A stretch of DNA of 64,000 nt from CADEDV01 sp036383515 (GTDB lineage: Bacteria; Bacteroidota; Bacteroidia; Chitinophagales; Chitinophagaceae). The stretch is from assembly GCA_036383515.1 (NCBI GenBank), contig DASVOE010000032.1, forward strand, positions 22,254-86,253, in the 5' to 3' direction. This document shows, in pieces, positions 16,864 through 25,249 of the stretch. The stretch's first letter is position 1. Each line of letters opens with the position of its first letter. Both the position numbers and the translations under genes were made by a program. The notes under the pieces were generated by a model, which saw nothing but the letters and a program-made list of their open reading frames with translations, did no database searches and was not told the origin of the DNA.

Positions 16864-17898
16864 TTAAAGTGGTTGCCAATTTCGAATGTGAATTTTTCCT
16901 GTGGTCAAATTTATATTGTTTCCCCGTGAGTCTTGAACTTGTGTTGTAAATATCGCATCAAGGTTTCGGTGAGCGGTGTCAAGACTTGTTAGAGTTATAT
17001 TACTCCCAAGTAGCGGATAATATCGATTGTCAAAATCATGATGATTATAACTAAAAAGATAATGTTGAGAAGAGATAGTCTGATTGTACATATTAGAAGG
17101 CTGCAAAGGATATGTCCCTGTGCCCTGAGAAAGAGGAATATTAAAAACAAAGTTTCTCCCACCAGCCCAAAAAATGTTACGTGAATATGAACTTAAATAT
17201 TGAGGGCATTCTCCCAAATCTTCAGGATACCCCATTGCTCTTACTTCCAGGAATGAATACAAAGGAGACCCAATATATAATGTTACTTTTGAAAACACTC
17301 CATTCGCATACCAGTTGGTTCCATTGATATTTGAACTTATGTAAGAGCCATCAAAATAAGAAAGAGAAGACTTTACGAGTTTTACATCGTTCAATAGGCC
17401 ATTAGTTAAGGTCATTGTTTCATGCTGATCTCGAGAATATCCGGTTACATTAAAAGTCCCGGATATTTTTCCTGTAAGTGTATCTAATTTAGAAATTGTT
17501 ATAGTGCCCCCCGTGGTCGGGCTTATTAAATCACAAAAATATATATCCTCTCCAGAGCTATTCCCATTCATAATGGTTTGAACAATTTCTAATCCATTAT
17601 TTTCATTCGAATTAATTGTATATGTTTTTAATTGTAAAATTGTATCAAGCGTAATAAAAAAACGTAGTTCAATGTTGCTGTTTTGGTCAATTGCTGTCAT
17701 TGATAAGACTTTGTCTTTTGTGTAATACACCGCTTTGTAGTTACATGCAATCCAGGGCTCATTATTAATTGTGGCAGAAAAAATTCCATCGCTAACCGGG
17801 TTACAAGTTCTTAAGGTACTATTACTGGGATTATCTTTTTTGCATTTTGAAAGGAATAAAACTGCAGAAATCAATACAATAAAATTAATAATTTTCAT
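16864..17898 (-). CDS. Lipoprotein with two DUF6252-like domains
   Basis: This 344-residue protein has a lipoprotein signal MKIINFIVLISAVLFLSKC, with the lipobox Cys at 19 followed by KKDN. The first half resembles DUF6252 lipoproteins: FSATINNEPWIACNYKAVYY near the start and GGTITISKLDTLTGKISGTF near the end. The second half repeats this plan with SNINGTNWYANG and SNITLTSLDTAHRNLDAIF. It appears to be a tandem duplication of one beta-sandwich domain. Function is unknown; it should be a periplasmic or surface-exposed outer-membrane lipoprotein. Its base composition is AT-rich compared with its neighbours. It is monocistronic, downstream of the response-regulator remnant. Confidence 0.8.
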   Translation of the reverse strand: MKIINFIVLISAVLFLSKCKKDNPSNSTLRTCNPVSDGIFSATINNEPWIACNYKAVYYTKDKVLSMTAIDQNSNIELRFFITLDTILQLKTYTINSNENNGLEIVQTIMNGNSSGEDIYFCDLISPTTGGTITISKLDTLTGKISGTFNVTGYSRDQHETMTLTNGLLNDVKLVKSSLSYFDGSYISSNINGTNWYANGVFSKVTLYIGSPLYSFLEVRAMGYPEDLGECPQYLSSYSRNIFWAGGRNFVFNIPLSQGTGTYPLQPSNMYNQTISSQHYLFSYNHHDFDNRYYPLLGSNITLTSLDTAHRNLDAIFTTQVQDSRGNNINLTTGKIHIRNWQPL

Positions 17899-17967
17899 AG
17901 AGGTATAAATTTTGTTTCAAATTTGACTCTGAAGATACTTATATTGCTGCCAACGGCTTGTAGTCAA

Positions 17968-18372
17968 CACGTAAATTTATGACACTCACCTTGCCTTTGC
18001 AAGAAAAAGGATCATTGATTTTCAAATTTTTGGTTTTCGCCACTCCCTCTTCGTCGAATCAATTGTTTGAAAATTGTGATTTAAAACCCTCAGATCAGCT
18101 TATGCTCGTACGCATGTTTCACTAACCCGATTACCGAATGGGTGTTTGTTTTGCGAAAGATATTTTTGCGGTTCGTTTCTGCCGTTCGTTCGTTGATGAA
18201 TAATGCTTCGGCAATTTGTTTGTTATTGAATTCTTTTTCGATCAACCGGATGATCTCTATTTCACGGCAGGTAAGATGGGCTTCTTCATTTTGTTTTTTG
18301 CGCTGGCTGCTGCGCTTCAGTTCATCGATCACCTCTTTACTGAAATAAATGCCACCCGCAGCGAGTCTTTTC
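17968..18372. repeat. Degenerate direct copy of the response-regulator 3' end and downstream sequence
   Basis: This segment aligns with 22051-22481 in the same orientation, at roughly 80-85% identity by eye. Both begin CACGTAAATTTATGAC and end around the codons for GGIYFSE. A ~26-bp indel lies in the non-coding part (present at about 22136-22161, absent here). The shared region covers the HTH half of a NarL-type regulator plus about 130-150 bp beyond its stop. Confidence 0.85.
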
Positions 18373-18442
18373 TGTCACAGGCAATCACTACCATACTGTA
18401 AAAGAATAACAGCACTGCGATTTTTATAAAATGATTATTCAT
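18090..18442 (-). pseudogene. Chimeric remnant: lipoprotein signal peptide joined to response-regulator HTH end
   Basis: From the ATG at 18442 the frame encodes MNNHFIKIAVLLFFYSMVVI then ACDRKDSL, a convincing lipoprotein signal with lipobox VIAC. It runs into sequence homologous to a NarL-type response regulator and stops at 18329-18331. The homologous part continues in another frame (18090-18332, 80 residues, EIEIIRLIEKEFNNKQIAEA...) and lacks the receiver domain. Compared with the intact copy (22200-22841), the HTH has changes such as H to N and V to A at the recognition helix and G to C before REIEI. A one-base insertion lies near the junction. It is neither a working regulator nor a working lipoprotein. 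Confidence 0.78.
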
Positions 18443-18613
18443 GGTGCAAGATGTTTGATGTAAGTTCCTCTTTTTTACAGGCAGACCTCAATCCGTCAAT
18501 AATTATACTTTTCACAATTATCAAAATGGATTAACTTTAAAATACCCCTCGCGGGAATCCTGCCCCGTCCTTTGAAGCCTGACGGATTATCTTCATCATT
18601 TAAACCATTTATT

Positions 18614-18940
18614 ATGTCACAAAAGATCTTTATTACCAATTTCACTTTCAGTGTAAGTCCTGAAGAATTTAAAACAATGGCCGCCCAGCTGGGTCCTGCT
18701 TTTGCAGAAGTGCCCGGCTGTCAATGGAAGATATGGCTGATCGATGAAGCTAAAAAAGAAGCAGGCGCTGTTTACCTGTTTAAAGACGAAATGGCATTAG
18801 AAAATTTCAAAGCCAGCCCGCTGGTGGCTTCTGTGCTTTCACATCCAGCCCTAAGCAATTTTGAATTACGGGAAAGAGATATTCTTAAAGAAGTGAGTGA
18901 AGTAACCCATGCGCCATTGATGGCAGAAGCGATGGCTTAG
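18614..18940 (+). CDS. YdhR-like putative monooxygenase family protein
   Basis: The 108-residue product starts at the ATG at 18614 (MSQKIFITNFTFSVSPEEFK). It has the dimeric alpha/beta-barrel (ABM-like) pattern of YdhR: strand, helix, then PGCQWKIWLIDEAKKEAGAVYLFKDEMALENFKASPLVASVL, in which PG-x-x-x-K-x-W and GG/GAVYLF are the family hallmarks. It ends with a helix rich in Glu and Ala. YdhR has been proposed to be a monooxygenase acting on aromatic compounds, but this is not firmly established. It is cytosolic and monocistronic on the plus strand, between the pseudogene and a large spacer. Confidence 0.82.
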   Translation: MSQKIFITNFTFSVSPEEFKTMAAQLGPAFAEVPGCQWKIWLIDEAKKEAGAVYLFKDEMALENFKASPLVASVLSHPALSNFELRERDILKEVSEVTHAPLMAEAMA

Positions 18941-19362
18941 TTTAAATTTTATAATTGTATAAGTAACGGCGAAAATTCTTTAGTTCGTGTTGCCGGCAGA
19001 AGATACTTTATCAAACTAAGTATACCGGCAACGGGATAAAGAACTTACCTACTGCCGGGCAGGTGCCAACCCAAGGCAATGAACCGCTACAGCAATCGTC
19101 AATTATTTTTTAGAGATAAGTAGTGCAATTGCTTTCTTCATTCTATGTTCAAAGTGTTCTTGCATGCCGGGGGTTGGCTTTGCCAAACCCCGGCATGACC
19201 GTTGCTGATTGACGAGGGAAGACCCCGGTAGTACCGAATCCTTTTCAGGGTCAGACAATACACCTATAGTTTAAAACATTGACCATGAAGCCCGACACGA
19301 TAAAGTCAGCGCTTTTGAAAATATTCTTTTTCATTATTATAGTAAAAGAATGCTATTAGTTT
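18941..19362. other. Intergenic region with hairpins and a possible tiny ORF
   Basis: It holds an 8-bp inverted repeat, GTTGCCGG (18989-18996) with CCGGCAAC (19025-19032), a strong hairpin at 19163-19197 and a 24-codon ORF at 19285-19359 (hydrophobic, unproven). No larger gene, RNA gene or insertion sequence is evident. Confidence 0.4.
19163..19197. repeat. 16-bp near-perfect inverted repeat, 3-nt loop
   Basis: CATGCCGGGGGTTGGC (19163-19178) pairs with GCCAAACCCCGGCATG (19182-19197) with one mismatch around a TTT loop. No T tract follows in either direction, so it is a stable hairpin or REP-like element rather than a classical terminator. Confidence 0.75.
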
Positions 19363-20214
19363 TCAGGAAATGGAGGCTTGTACAATCTGTTCAATATTTA
19401 ATTTCCTCATAGCCATAAATGCTTGTGCTGCCTTACCTGCTTTAGCGGGGTCACTCATGACCTTACCTAATATAGTGGGGATGATTTGCCAGGACACACC
19501 AAATTTATCTTTCAGCCATCCGCACATGCTTTCTTCCCCGCTTTCAGTAAGCTTTTCCCAGTAATAATCTATTTCTTCCTGCGTTTCGCAGTGTATCGTT
19601 AATGATACACCTTCGGTAAAAGTAAAGCTGTGTGCCGCTGCACTTTCCATCAGCATAAGCTTCTGGCCGTTGAAGGTGAGTTGTGCATGTTTTACATTGC
19701 CTTCTTTATCCGGTAGCTCATTCGTACCATAACGAAGAACACCATCAACTTTCGGATCTTTAAAAATTGATGAATAGTGAGCAATAGCTTCATCTGCCCG
19801 TTCATATTGTTTGCCGGTAAATAGCAGGCAGGGTGTTATTTTCTGACCCACATCATTTATTTTGCCTAAAGCCAATTGCCAGGAGATACCATACTTATCG
19901 GTTATCCATCCATATTTTTCGCTCCAGGGATATTTATCCAATGGCATCATCACGGTGCCTTCTTTATTGAATGCATTCCAGATATTGTTCAACTCCTGTT
20001 CTTTTTCACAGATATAATAAAAAGAAATGGAGGCATTGGGTTGGTACATCGGACCTCCATCCAACAAAGTGATACTTTGTCCGGAAACATCAATACCTGT
20101 TACAATAGGTGACCGTGCAGTAATTTTTGCATCGGCAAAAATAGAACAGTATAACGTGGCAGCTTCTTTTGCCTGGCCGTTAAACCAAAGGCAGGGAGTT
20201 ATTTTCTCTTTCAT
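19363..20214 (-). CDS. Tandem PhnB-like VOC protein
   Basis: The 283-residue product contains two copies of a PhnB-like VOC domain (about 1-125 and 127-270). Both open with the same motif (KITPCLWFNGQAKEAATLYC and KITPCLLFTGKQYERADEAI), and both contain ISWQLALGK or VSWQIIPTIL near the end. Each half has the W-x-x-K-Y/F-G-(I/V)-S-W-Q signature. Such 3-demethylubiquinone methyltransferase-like annotations are historical; no methyltransferase motif is present and the ligand is unknown. It lies 65 bp downstream of a same-strand AraC regulator, so the two probably form an operon. Confidence 0.88.
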   Translation of the reverse strand: MKEKITPCLWFNGQAKEAATLYCSIFADAKITARSPIVTGIDVSGQSITLLDGGPMYQPNASISFYYICEKEQELNNIWNAFNKEGTVMMPLDKYPWSEKYGWITDKYGISWQLALGKINDVGQKITPCLLFTGKQYERADEAIAHYSSIFKDPKVDGVLRYGTNELPDKEGNVKHAQLTFNGQKLMLMESAAAHSFTFTEGVSLTIHCETQEEIDYYWEKLTESGEESMCGWLKDKFGVSWQIIPTILGKVMSDPAKAGKAAQAFMAMRKLNIEQIVQASIS

Positions 20215-20279
20215 TTTTAATATTTATTTATATGCAAACCTAGGAAAGTATATAAGCAAGGAATAGAATAAAACCGACA

Positions 20280-21062
20280 CTATTGATTTTTTTCATTCAA
20301 GCCAGACCTGAGATAGTTATTCGGTGTGATTTGCGTGAACTCTCTGAATGAACGGATAAAATGACTCTGATCGGCAAACCCATTATCATAAGCAACATCC
20401 GTTAGCTTATTAAACTCTTTGGATCTTAGTTGTGCAAAGGAAAGTTGAAACTGGCAGATCCGTCTGTATTGGTTGGGAGTAACACCCACATATTTTTTGA
20501 AAACCCGCTGAAAGGTTCTTTCAGTGAGGTTTAATTTGTTCAGTATAGCGGATAAAATTTCCGTACCCGGATCGTACATGATTTGATCGGTGGCGTATTT
20601 AATAATCTCACATTCTTTGTTATGCTGCTGCAGTTGATGAATTAATAAATTATCAAGTACTTCTATTTTCCGGGGTGTTGACCCTGCATAAATTAATTGC
20701 GTTCTAAGTGCATTTGTTTTATGCGGACTCCAGTTAGAAAGGTCAACTGGAGCTTCTATTAATTTAGCGGCAGGAATATTAAATATACCTGCGAGTGCAA
20801 ATGGCTTAAAAAAATAGACGATAATAGTTGTATTACTGTTAATCGTCCAATTGTTGGGAGGGATTGATTTTCCAAACAAGGTCAATTGCAGAATGTTCTC
20901 ATTTTCTGTTTGGTCTTTTTCGGTTCGGCAAAGCAGGGCAGGCATACCATTGGTGAAAAGCGGTAGTTCGACAGCACCAGGTTGAGAAAGCCCTTCCAAT
21001 ATCAAAACCGTTCTTACGTATGCTGATATTAACTGATGTGGTTTTTGATACCAGTATTTCAT
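20280..21062 (-). CDS. AraC-family regulator with DUF6597-type N-terminal domain
   Basis: A 260-residue cytosolic regulator. The N-terminal ~140 residues (MKYWYQKPHQLISAYVRTVL..., LPLFTNGMPALLC) match the beta-rich sensing domain often called DUF6597. The C-terminal part has two HTH motifs: LSAILNKLNLTERTFQRVFK and the conserved VAYDNGFADQSHFIRSF with ITPNNY. It probably regulates the VOC gene immediately downstream on the same strand. The effector is unknown. Confidence 0.88.
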   Translation of the reverse strand: MKYWYQKPHQLISAYVRTVLILEGLSQPGAVELPLFTNGMPALLCRTEKDQTENENILQLTLFGKSIPPNNWTINSNTTIIVYFFKPFALAGIFNIPAAKLIEAPVDLSNWSPHKTNALRTQLIYAGSTPRKIEVLDNLLIHQLQQHNKECEIIKYATDQIMYDPGTEILSAILNKLNLTERTFQRVFKKYVGVTPNQYRRICQFQLSFAQLRSKEFNKLTDVAYDNGFADQSHFIRSFREFTQITPNNYLRSGLNEKNQ

Positions 21063-21187
21063 TTTCGCTGGGTTATGTTGTTATAAGCTTGCTGCTAACG
21101 TCAGGGCTTGGCGATATTCTGTGATTCATGTGTCCGAACCGTGCTGAATAAAGTTACAAAAGTTGAGATTACGAACTACAGCGTGGC

Positions 21188-21961
21188 TTATTTGTCGGTT
21201 GATTTTATTTTGATTAGATTACTTTCAACATGTCTATGAGGTAAGTATTTAAGATTGGATAATTCTTGGTTTAATTTTTCTATCTCAGATTTTGTCAAGT
21301 CAAACGCCCAATTAAGTGTTTTGAGGTTTTTAAGTTTGCAGATCGTATCAATACTTGTACTCATTGAACTAATCATTGTCGTACTTAAATAAATCAGGTC
21401 TTTCAAATCAGCCAAAAAATCAAAACTGTCAATCTTTTGTTTTTTATACATCCCTCCTTCAATTGTCAAGGACTTTAAATTTGTCAATAGTTTGAGTACA
21501 GAAAAGTCTGAAATATTTTTGAAGTTTTCAATTACTAATACTTCAAGATTTGCCAAAGTTTTTAAGGGCTCAATACTTTCAATTTTTGGGGAATTGCCAA
21601 TTCTTAAATACTTTAATTTTTTTAGATTTGATAAACTATCTAATGATTTGATGTTACTGTTTTTTATGTTCAATCCTACTAAACCATCTATTAAGCAAAC
21701 ACTGTCAAAAATTGTTTGAGGTGTCGTTGTAGTAAACCAAAGTAACTCGATGCTTTTACAATTTGGTAGAAAGCTAGCCCATTCTTTAATTAGATTTTTC
21801 TGTTGAGCTGGTGTCAAATCGCTGCATTGTGTGCAAGCAATATTTAGTTTGGTCTGTCCACTAAATTGTGTTGGATAAGTTATACTATCTGGTGAAAAAC
21901 CATTTGCTTTGTCCCAAAGCCAAAACCCATTTTCTATTTGTTTCTCTGTCACAGCACTCAT
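21188..21961 (-). CDS. Leucine-rich-repeat protein
   Basis: The 257-residue product has no signal peptide. About seven irregular leucine-rich repeats occupy residues 70-240, of the type LKKLKYLRIGNSPKIESIEP, LANLEVLVIENFKNISDFSV and LTNLKSLTIEGG, with ~23-residue spacing like that of bacterial SDS22-type repeats. The N-terminal ~65 residues (FWLWDKANGFSPDSITYP..., ACTQC) are unlike the repeats. LRR domains bind proteins; the partner is unknown. The gene is AT-rich and sits directly beside the duplicated response-regulator segment, so it may have arrived by transfer. No operon partner is clear. Confidence 0.78.
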   Translation of the reverse strand: MSAVTEKQIENGFWLWDKANGFSPDSITYPTQFSGQTKLNIACTQCSDLTPAQQKNLIKEWASFLPNCKSIELLWFTTTTPQTIFDSVCLIDGLVGLNIKNSNIKSLDSLSNLKKLKYLRIGNSPKIESIEPLKTLANLEVLVIENFKNISDFSVLKLLTNLKSLTIEGGMYKKQKIDSFDFLADLKDLIYLSTTMISSMSTSIDTICKLKNLKTLNWAFDLTKSEIEKLNQELSNLKYLPHRHVESNLIKIKSTDK

Positions 21962-22050
21962 CTTTTTTTCTTTATAAGCGTTATCTGAACTCCATAATTT
22001 AGGTGGAGACGGAGGGCCGGTCTTTTCCTCTTTCTATAGTTGCCTGCAAA

Positions 22051-22481
22051 CACGTAAATTTATGACGCTCATTTTGCCTTTGCAAGAAAAACGATCGTTG
22101 CTTTTCAAACTTTTAGTCTTTGCCATTTTAATTGTTATAGTGCCAATCCACTATTCCCTCTCCGCCGAATCAATGTTTGAAAATTGTGACTTAAAATTCT
22201 CAGATCAGTTTATGCTCATACGCATATTTCACTAACCCAATCACTGAGTTTGTAGTTGTTTTGCGAAAGATGTTTTTGCGGTGGGTTTCTACCGTTCGTT
22301 CGCTGATGAATAAGGCTTCCGCAATTTGCTTGTTATTGAATTCTTTTTCAATCAGTCGAATGATCTCTATTTCACGGCCGGTAAGGTGGGCTTCTTCATT
22401 TTGTTTTTTGCGCTGGCTGCTGCGCTTCAGCTCATCGATCACTTCTTCACTGAAATAAATGCCACCTGCGGCGATCTTTTC
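22051..22481. repeat. Parent copy of the duplicated response-regulator 3' segment
   Basis: This is the copy that contains the intact HTH half of the response regulator and its downstream sequence. It matches 17968-18372 as a direct repeat. The two copies flank about 3.7 kb holding the YdhR, VOC, AraC and LRR genes. Confidence 0.85.
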
Positions 22482-22841
22482 AAGGGCTCTTATCAATTCT
22501 TGTTTACCAATATTTTTGAGCACATAGCCGGAGATATCGGCCTCGTTGATCATCTCATTCACCAGGTCGCCCTGTCCGCTCATGGAGAGGGCTAATATTT
22601 TTATTAAAGGAAATTTTTCTTTTACCTGCCGTGCTAATTCGTTGCCGGGGAAAAACGGCATCATTACATCTGTCAACAAAATATCAGCAGGGGATTGTGT
22701 CAATTTATTGATTACTTCTCTTGAATCAGTGGTGGCAAAGGCAAACCGGAATTTGTCATGTCCTTTTAAAAGTGCCATCAATCCATCAATAACGATCTGG
22801 TGATCGTCAACTAGGGCTAGGGTAATTTTTGCGGGCTTCAT
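22200..22841 (-). CDS. NarL/FixJ-family response regulator
   Basis: The 213-residue product starts at the ATG at 22841 (MKPAKITLALVDDHQIVIDG). An ATG at 22940 would add 33 residues encoded by repeat-like DNA. The receiver domain has acidic residues D12/D13, phospho-acceptor D58 in ILLTDVMMP and the Lys in GYVLKNI. A linker leads to a LuxR-type HTH (about 145-210, LTGREIEIIRLIEKEF...ISERTVETHRKNIFRK). It is the likely partner of the TPR histidine kinase encoded upstream on the same strand, although 475 bp of repeated non-coding DNA separates them. Regulated genes are unknown. Confidence 0.93.
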   Translation of the reverse strand: MKPAKITLALVDDHQIVIDGLMALLKGHDKFRFAFATTDSREVINKLTQSPADILLTDVMMPFFPGNELARQVKEKFPLIKILALSMSGQGDLVNEMINEADISGYVLKNIGKQELIRALEKIAAGGIYFSEEVIDELKRSSQRKKQNEEAHLTGREIEIIRLIEKEFNNKQIAEALFISERTVETHRKNIFRKTTTNSVIGLVKYAYEHKLI

Positions 22842-22917
22842 GGTATGGTTGAAAATACTATAAAAAGAGATGCTTCGGATGGGGAGGGGATAATTTTGTT
22901 TTTGGTTAGAAGAATTA

Positions 22918-23307
22918 ATATTCAATAAATCAATGTTCAATGGGACCCACCCCTTTCGTTTATTTTTTTATTGTAAAGTCTGCTGCCCCTCCGGGGAGGG
23001 GAGGAATAGCCTGAGGTTCGAAATTGAGAATTGATTGTTGAGCGTTGGACATTGAGCATTTCCTTTTTACAGTAAATAAATATTCAATAATCAACCTGCC
23101 TGCCGACAGGCAGGTATTCAATTTTCAATGCTCAATGGAACCCACCCCTTTCGTAGATTTTTTTATTGTAAGGTCTGCTGCCCCTCCGGTGGAGGGGAGG
23201 AAAAGCTTGAGGTTCGAAATTGAGAATTGGTTGTTGAGCGTTGGACATTGAGCATTTTTTTTTACAGTAAATAAATATTCAATAATCAATATTCAATTTT
23301 CAACGCT
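22918..23307. repeat. Two tandem copies of a ~195-bp intergenic repeat
   Basis: The sequence CCCACCCCTTTCG occurs at 22946 and 23141, giving a 195-bp period, and a partial third copy runs to about 23312. Each unit contains a GC hairpin (CCCCTCC with GGAGGGG, 22986-23001 in the first), the stretch TTGAGCGTTGGACATTGAGC and TACAGTAAATAAATATTCAA. The first unit also has a CCTGCCTG/CAGGCAGG hairpin insertion. There is no coding potential. It lies between the kinase and regulator genes. Confidence 0.85.
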
Positions 23308-23316
23308 CAAGGGAGA

Positions 23317-25239
23317 TCAAACCGGTACATGCAGCGCCACTACCGTTCCGCGACCCGGTGCCGCATCAAAATCAACGATGCCTTTCAGGTATTGAATACG
23401 GGTAATGATATTTTTCAACCCCATTCCTTCAGATTTTTCTTTGTTGGCTGTATCAAATCCTTTTCCATTGTCTTCAATCGTGGCATCAATACCATCACTA
23501 CCTTTTATCACCGATATATCCAACGTAGTAGCGCCGGCATGTTTGATCACATTGTTCACACATTCCTGCAACACACGATACAAAACAATCTCAATATTGG
23601 AGTCCAGTCTTTCATCAATGCCTTCGGTATATACATGCACCTGCAATGATTTTTTATCCAGTTTGTCTACAAACTCATGAATAGCGGCAGCGAGATTGTT
23701 TTTCAATAATGCATTTGGCATCATGATATGAGATACAGTACGTACCTCTTTACAGCTTTCATCTACCAGCTGAATTGCCTTTTCAAAAGAATGTTGCTGC
23801 TCTGCGGTATCAAATTTTATCCCTGATTCAAAAGCCGAAAGATTCATTTTGGCCGCACTCATCATTTGTCCCACACCATCATGCAGGTCTTTGGCAATGC
23901 GGGAACGTTCATTTTCTTCGGCTTCCATTACCGCTTTGACAGATAGCTGCTGTTGCTTCATGATCGCCGATTGCAATTGTGATTCTTTTTTTAATCTATA
24001 CCTTTTGTACAAGGAGTACAGCAATAACCCAATCAGCAAAGCAAGCCCGGCAATACCAATAAATAAATAATTCTGTAACCGGATACGGTTTTGTTGGTGT
24101 TCTATCTGTTGTTCTTTTTTTACGGTCTCATATTTTGCCTGTATCTCGGCCAGCGCTTTTGGATTTGCATCATTATACAAACTGTCTTTTAATGTGTTCA
24201 GTATTTTGTAACTGGCGGCTGCCTCCTGGTAATTGCCTGCTTGCTCATAATTATGTGCCAGTGCGATATAGATCATCGGTAGTTTGGCGTCAATATTATT
24301 TTCCGTAGCCATCGCTAATGCCTTTTTCCCATTGCTGATGCCTTCCGTTGTATTTCCTGTTTTGGATTGTAGTTCCGATATCTCTGCAAGATCAGAAACA
24401 ATAAAAAAAGGATCACCTATCTTTTCTCTTATCGCTACCGCCTTCTTAAAACTGGAGAGTGCTTCTTCATATTTATTTTGTTTTACCTGGAAAGTACCCA
24501 TGATGCTGTGTCCGTTGGCCAGTGCTGCATAGTCGTCGTACTTTCCAGCAATCTGAATTCCTGTGCTGGCATATTTGTAAACAGAATCATAGGATCCCAA
24601 CGAACCATAACAGGATGCCATATTATTATAGATCGTGCCATACCTGTCAGGTAAAGCATGCTGCCGTATTGTATTGAGACAGGATTTAAAATATGTAATA
24701 GCTTTTTCATGCTGTTCCAATTCCATATAAGCCCAGCCGATATTATTCTGGGCTTTCAGTTGTGCATCGGTATCATTATTAGTCTCCGCATATTGCAGGC
24801 AGGCGTAAAACATTTGCAGCGCATCTTTCTGCCGGTTGAGGCGCATCAGGCTATTGCCTGCTAATGAGTATAGTTTTATTAAAAGCGCTGTCTCCTTTTT
24901 CTCATCTTTAATGAGCTGAATATTTCTTTCTGCTATCGTTAATGCTGTATCAGCCCTGCCGGAAAGATTGTAATAAGTAGCTGAAAAAAAATCAGCAGTT
25001 ACCTGCCAGGTCTTATTGTTATGTTGCTGACCGAGTGTATATAATTCTGTTGCGGCTGCCAGCAGCGAATCCGGGTTGGTAAACCGGAACTGTTCGCATA
25101 AAAGGATCAACGCAGCTGCTTTTTTCGCCGGATCTTTTTGCGATAAAACAATACTCCGTAAACTATCCGTATTCTTTTGCGCAGGAAGCAACAAAGGGTA
25201 AAGGAAGAGTAGTATACAAAAAATCAAAATTCGATTCAT
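23317..25239 (-). CDS. TPR-containing sensor histidine kinase (HisKA_3 type)
   Basis: The product is 640 residues from the ATG at 25239, with signal peptide MNRILIFCILLFLYPLLLPA. Residues of about 40-355 form periplasmic TPR-like helical repeats (for example NNIGWAYMELEQHEKAITYF). A coiled segment leads to one membrane helix (about 391-411, LFIGIAGLALLIGLLLYSLY). The HisKA_3 phospho-acceptor is H453 in RIAKDLHDGVGQMM. The ATPase domain shows the N box VNNVIKHAG, G1 box DNGKGFD and GMGLKNI. It phosphorylates a NarL-type regulator, presumably the one downstream. Its start lies 11 bp beyond the dapB stop, so it is likely co-transcribed with dapB. Confidence 0.93.
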   Translation of the reverse strand: MNRILIFCILLFLYPLLLPAQKNTDSLRSIVLSQKDPAKKAAALILLCEQFRFTNPDSLLAAATELYTLGQQHNNKTWQVTADFFSATYYNLSGRADTALTIAERNIQLIKDEKKETALLIKLYSLAGNSLMRLNRQKDALQMFYACLQYAETNNDTDAQLKAQNNIGWAYMELEQHEKAITYFKSCLNTIRQHALPDRYGTIYNNMASCYGSLGSYDSVYKYASTGIQIAGKYDDYAALANGHSIMGTFQVKQNKYEEALSSFKKAVAIREKIGDPFFIVSDLAEISELQSKTGNTTEGISNGKKALAMATENNIDAKLPMIYIALAHNYEQAGNYQEAAASYKILNTLKDSLYNDANPKALAEIQAKYETVKKEQQIEHQQNRIRLQNYLFIGIAGLALLIGLLLYSLYKRYRLKKESQLQSAIMKQQQLSVKAVMEAEENERSRIAKDLHDGVGQMMSAAKMNLSAFESGIKFDTAEQQHSFEKAIQLVDESCKEVRTVSHIMMPNALLKNNLAAAIHEFVDKLDKKSLQVHVYTEGIDERLDSNIEIVLYRVLQECVNNVIKHAGATTLDISVIKGSDGIDATIEDNGKGFDTANKEKSEGMGLKNIITRIQYLKGIVDFDAAPGRGTVVALHVPV

Positions 25240-25249
25240 ACAGGTGGTA

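Noticed and set aside
18090..18332. An independent LuxR-type regulator of 80 residues
   Set aside because: It begins with GTG inside homology to a longer protein, lacks the receiver domain and carries substitutions in its recognition helix; treated as a pseudogene part.
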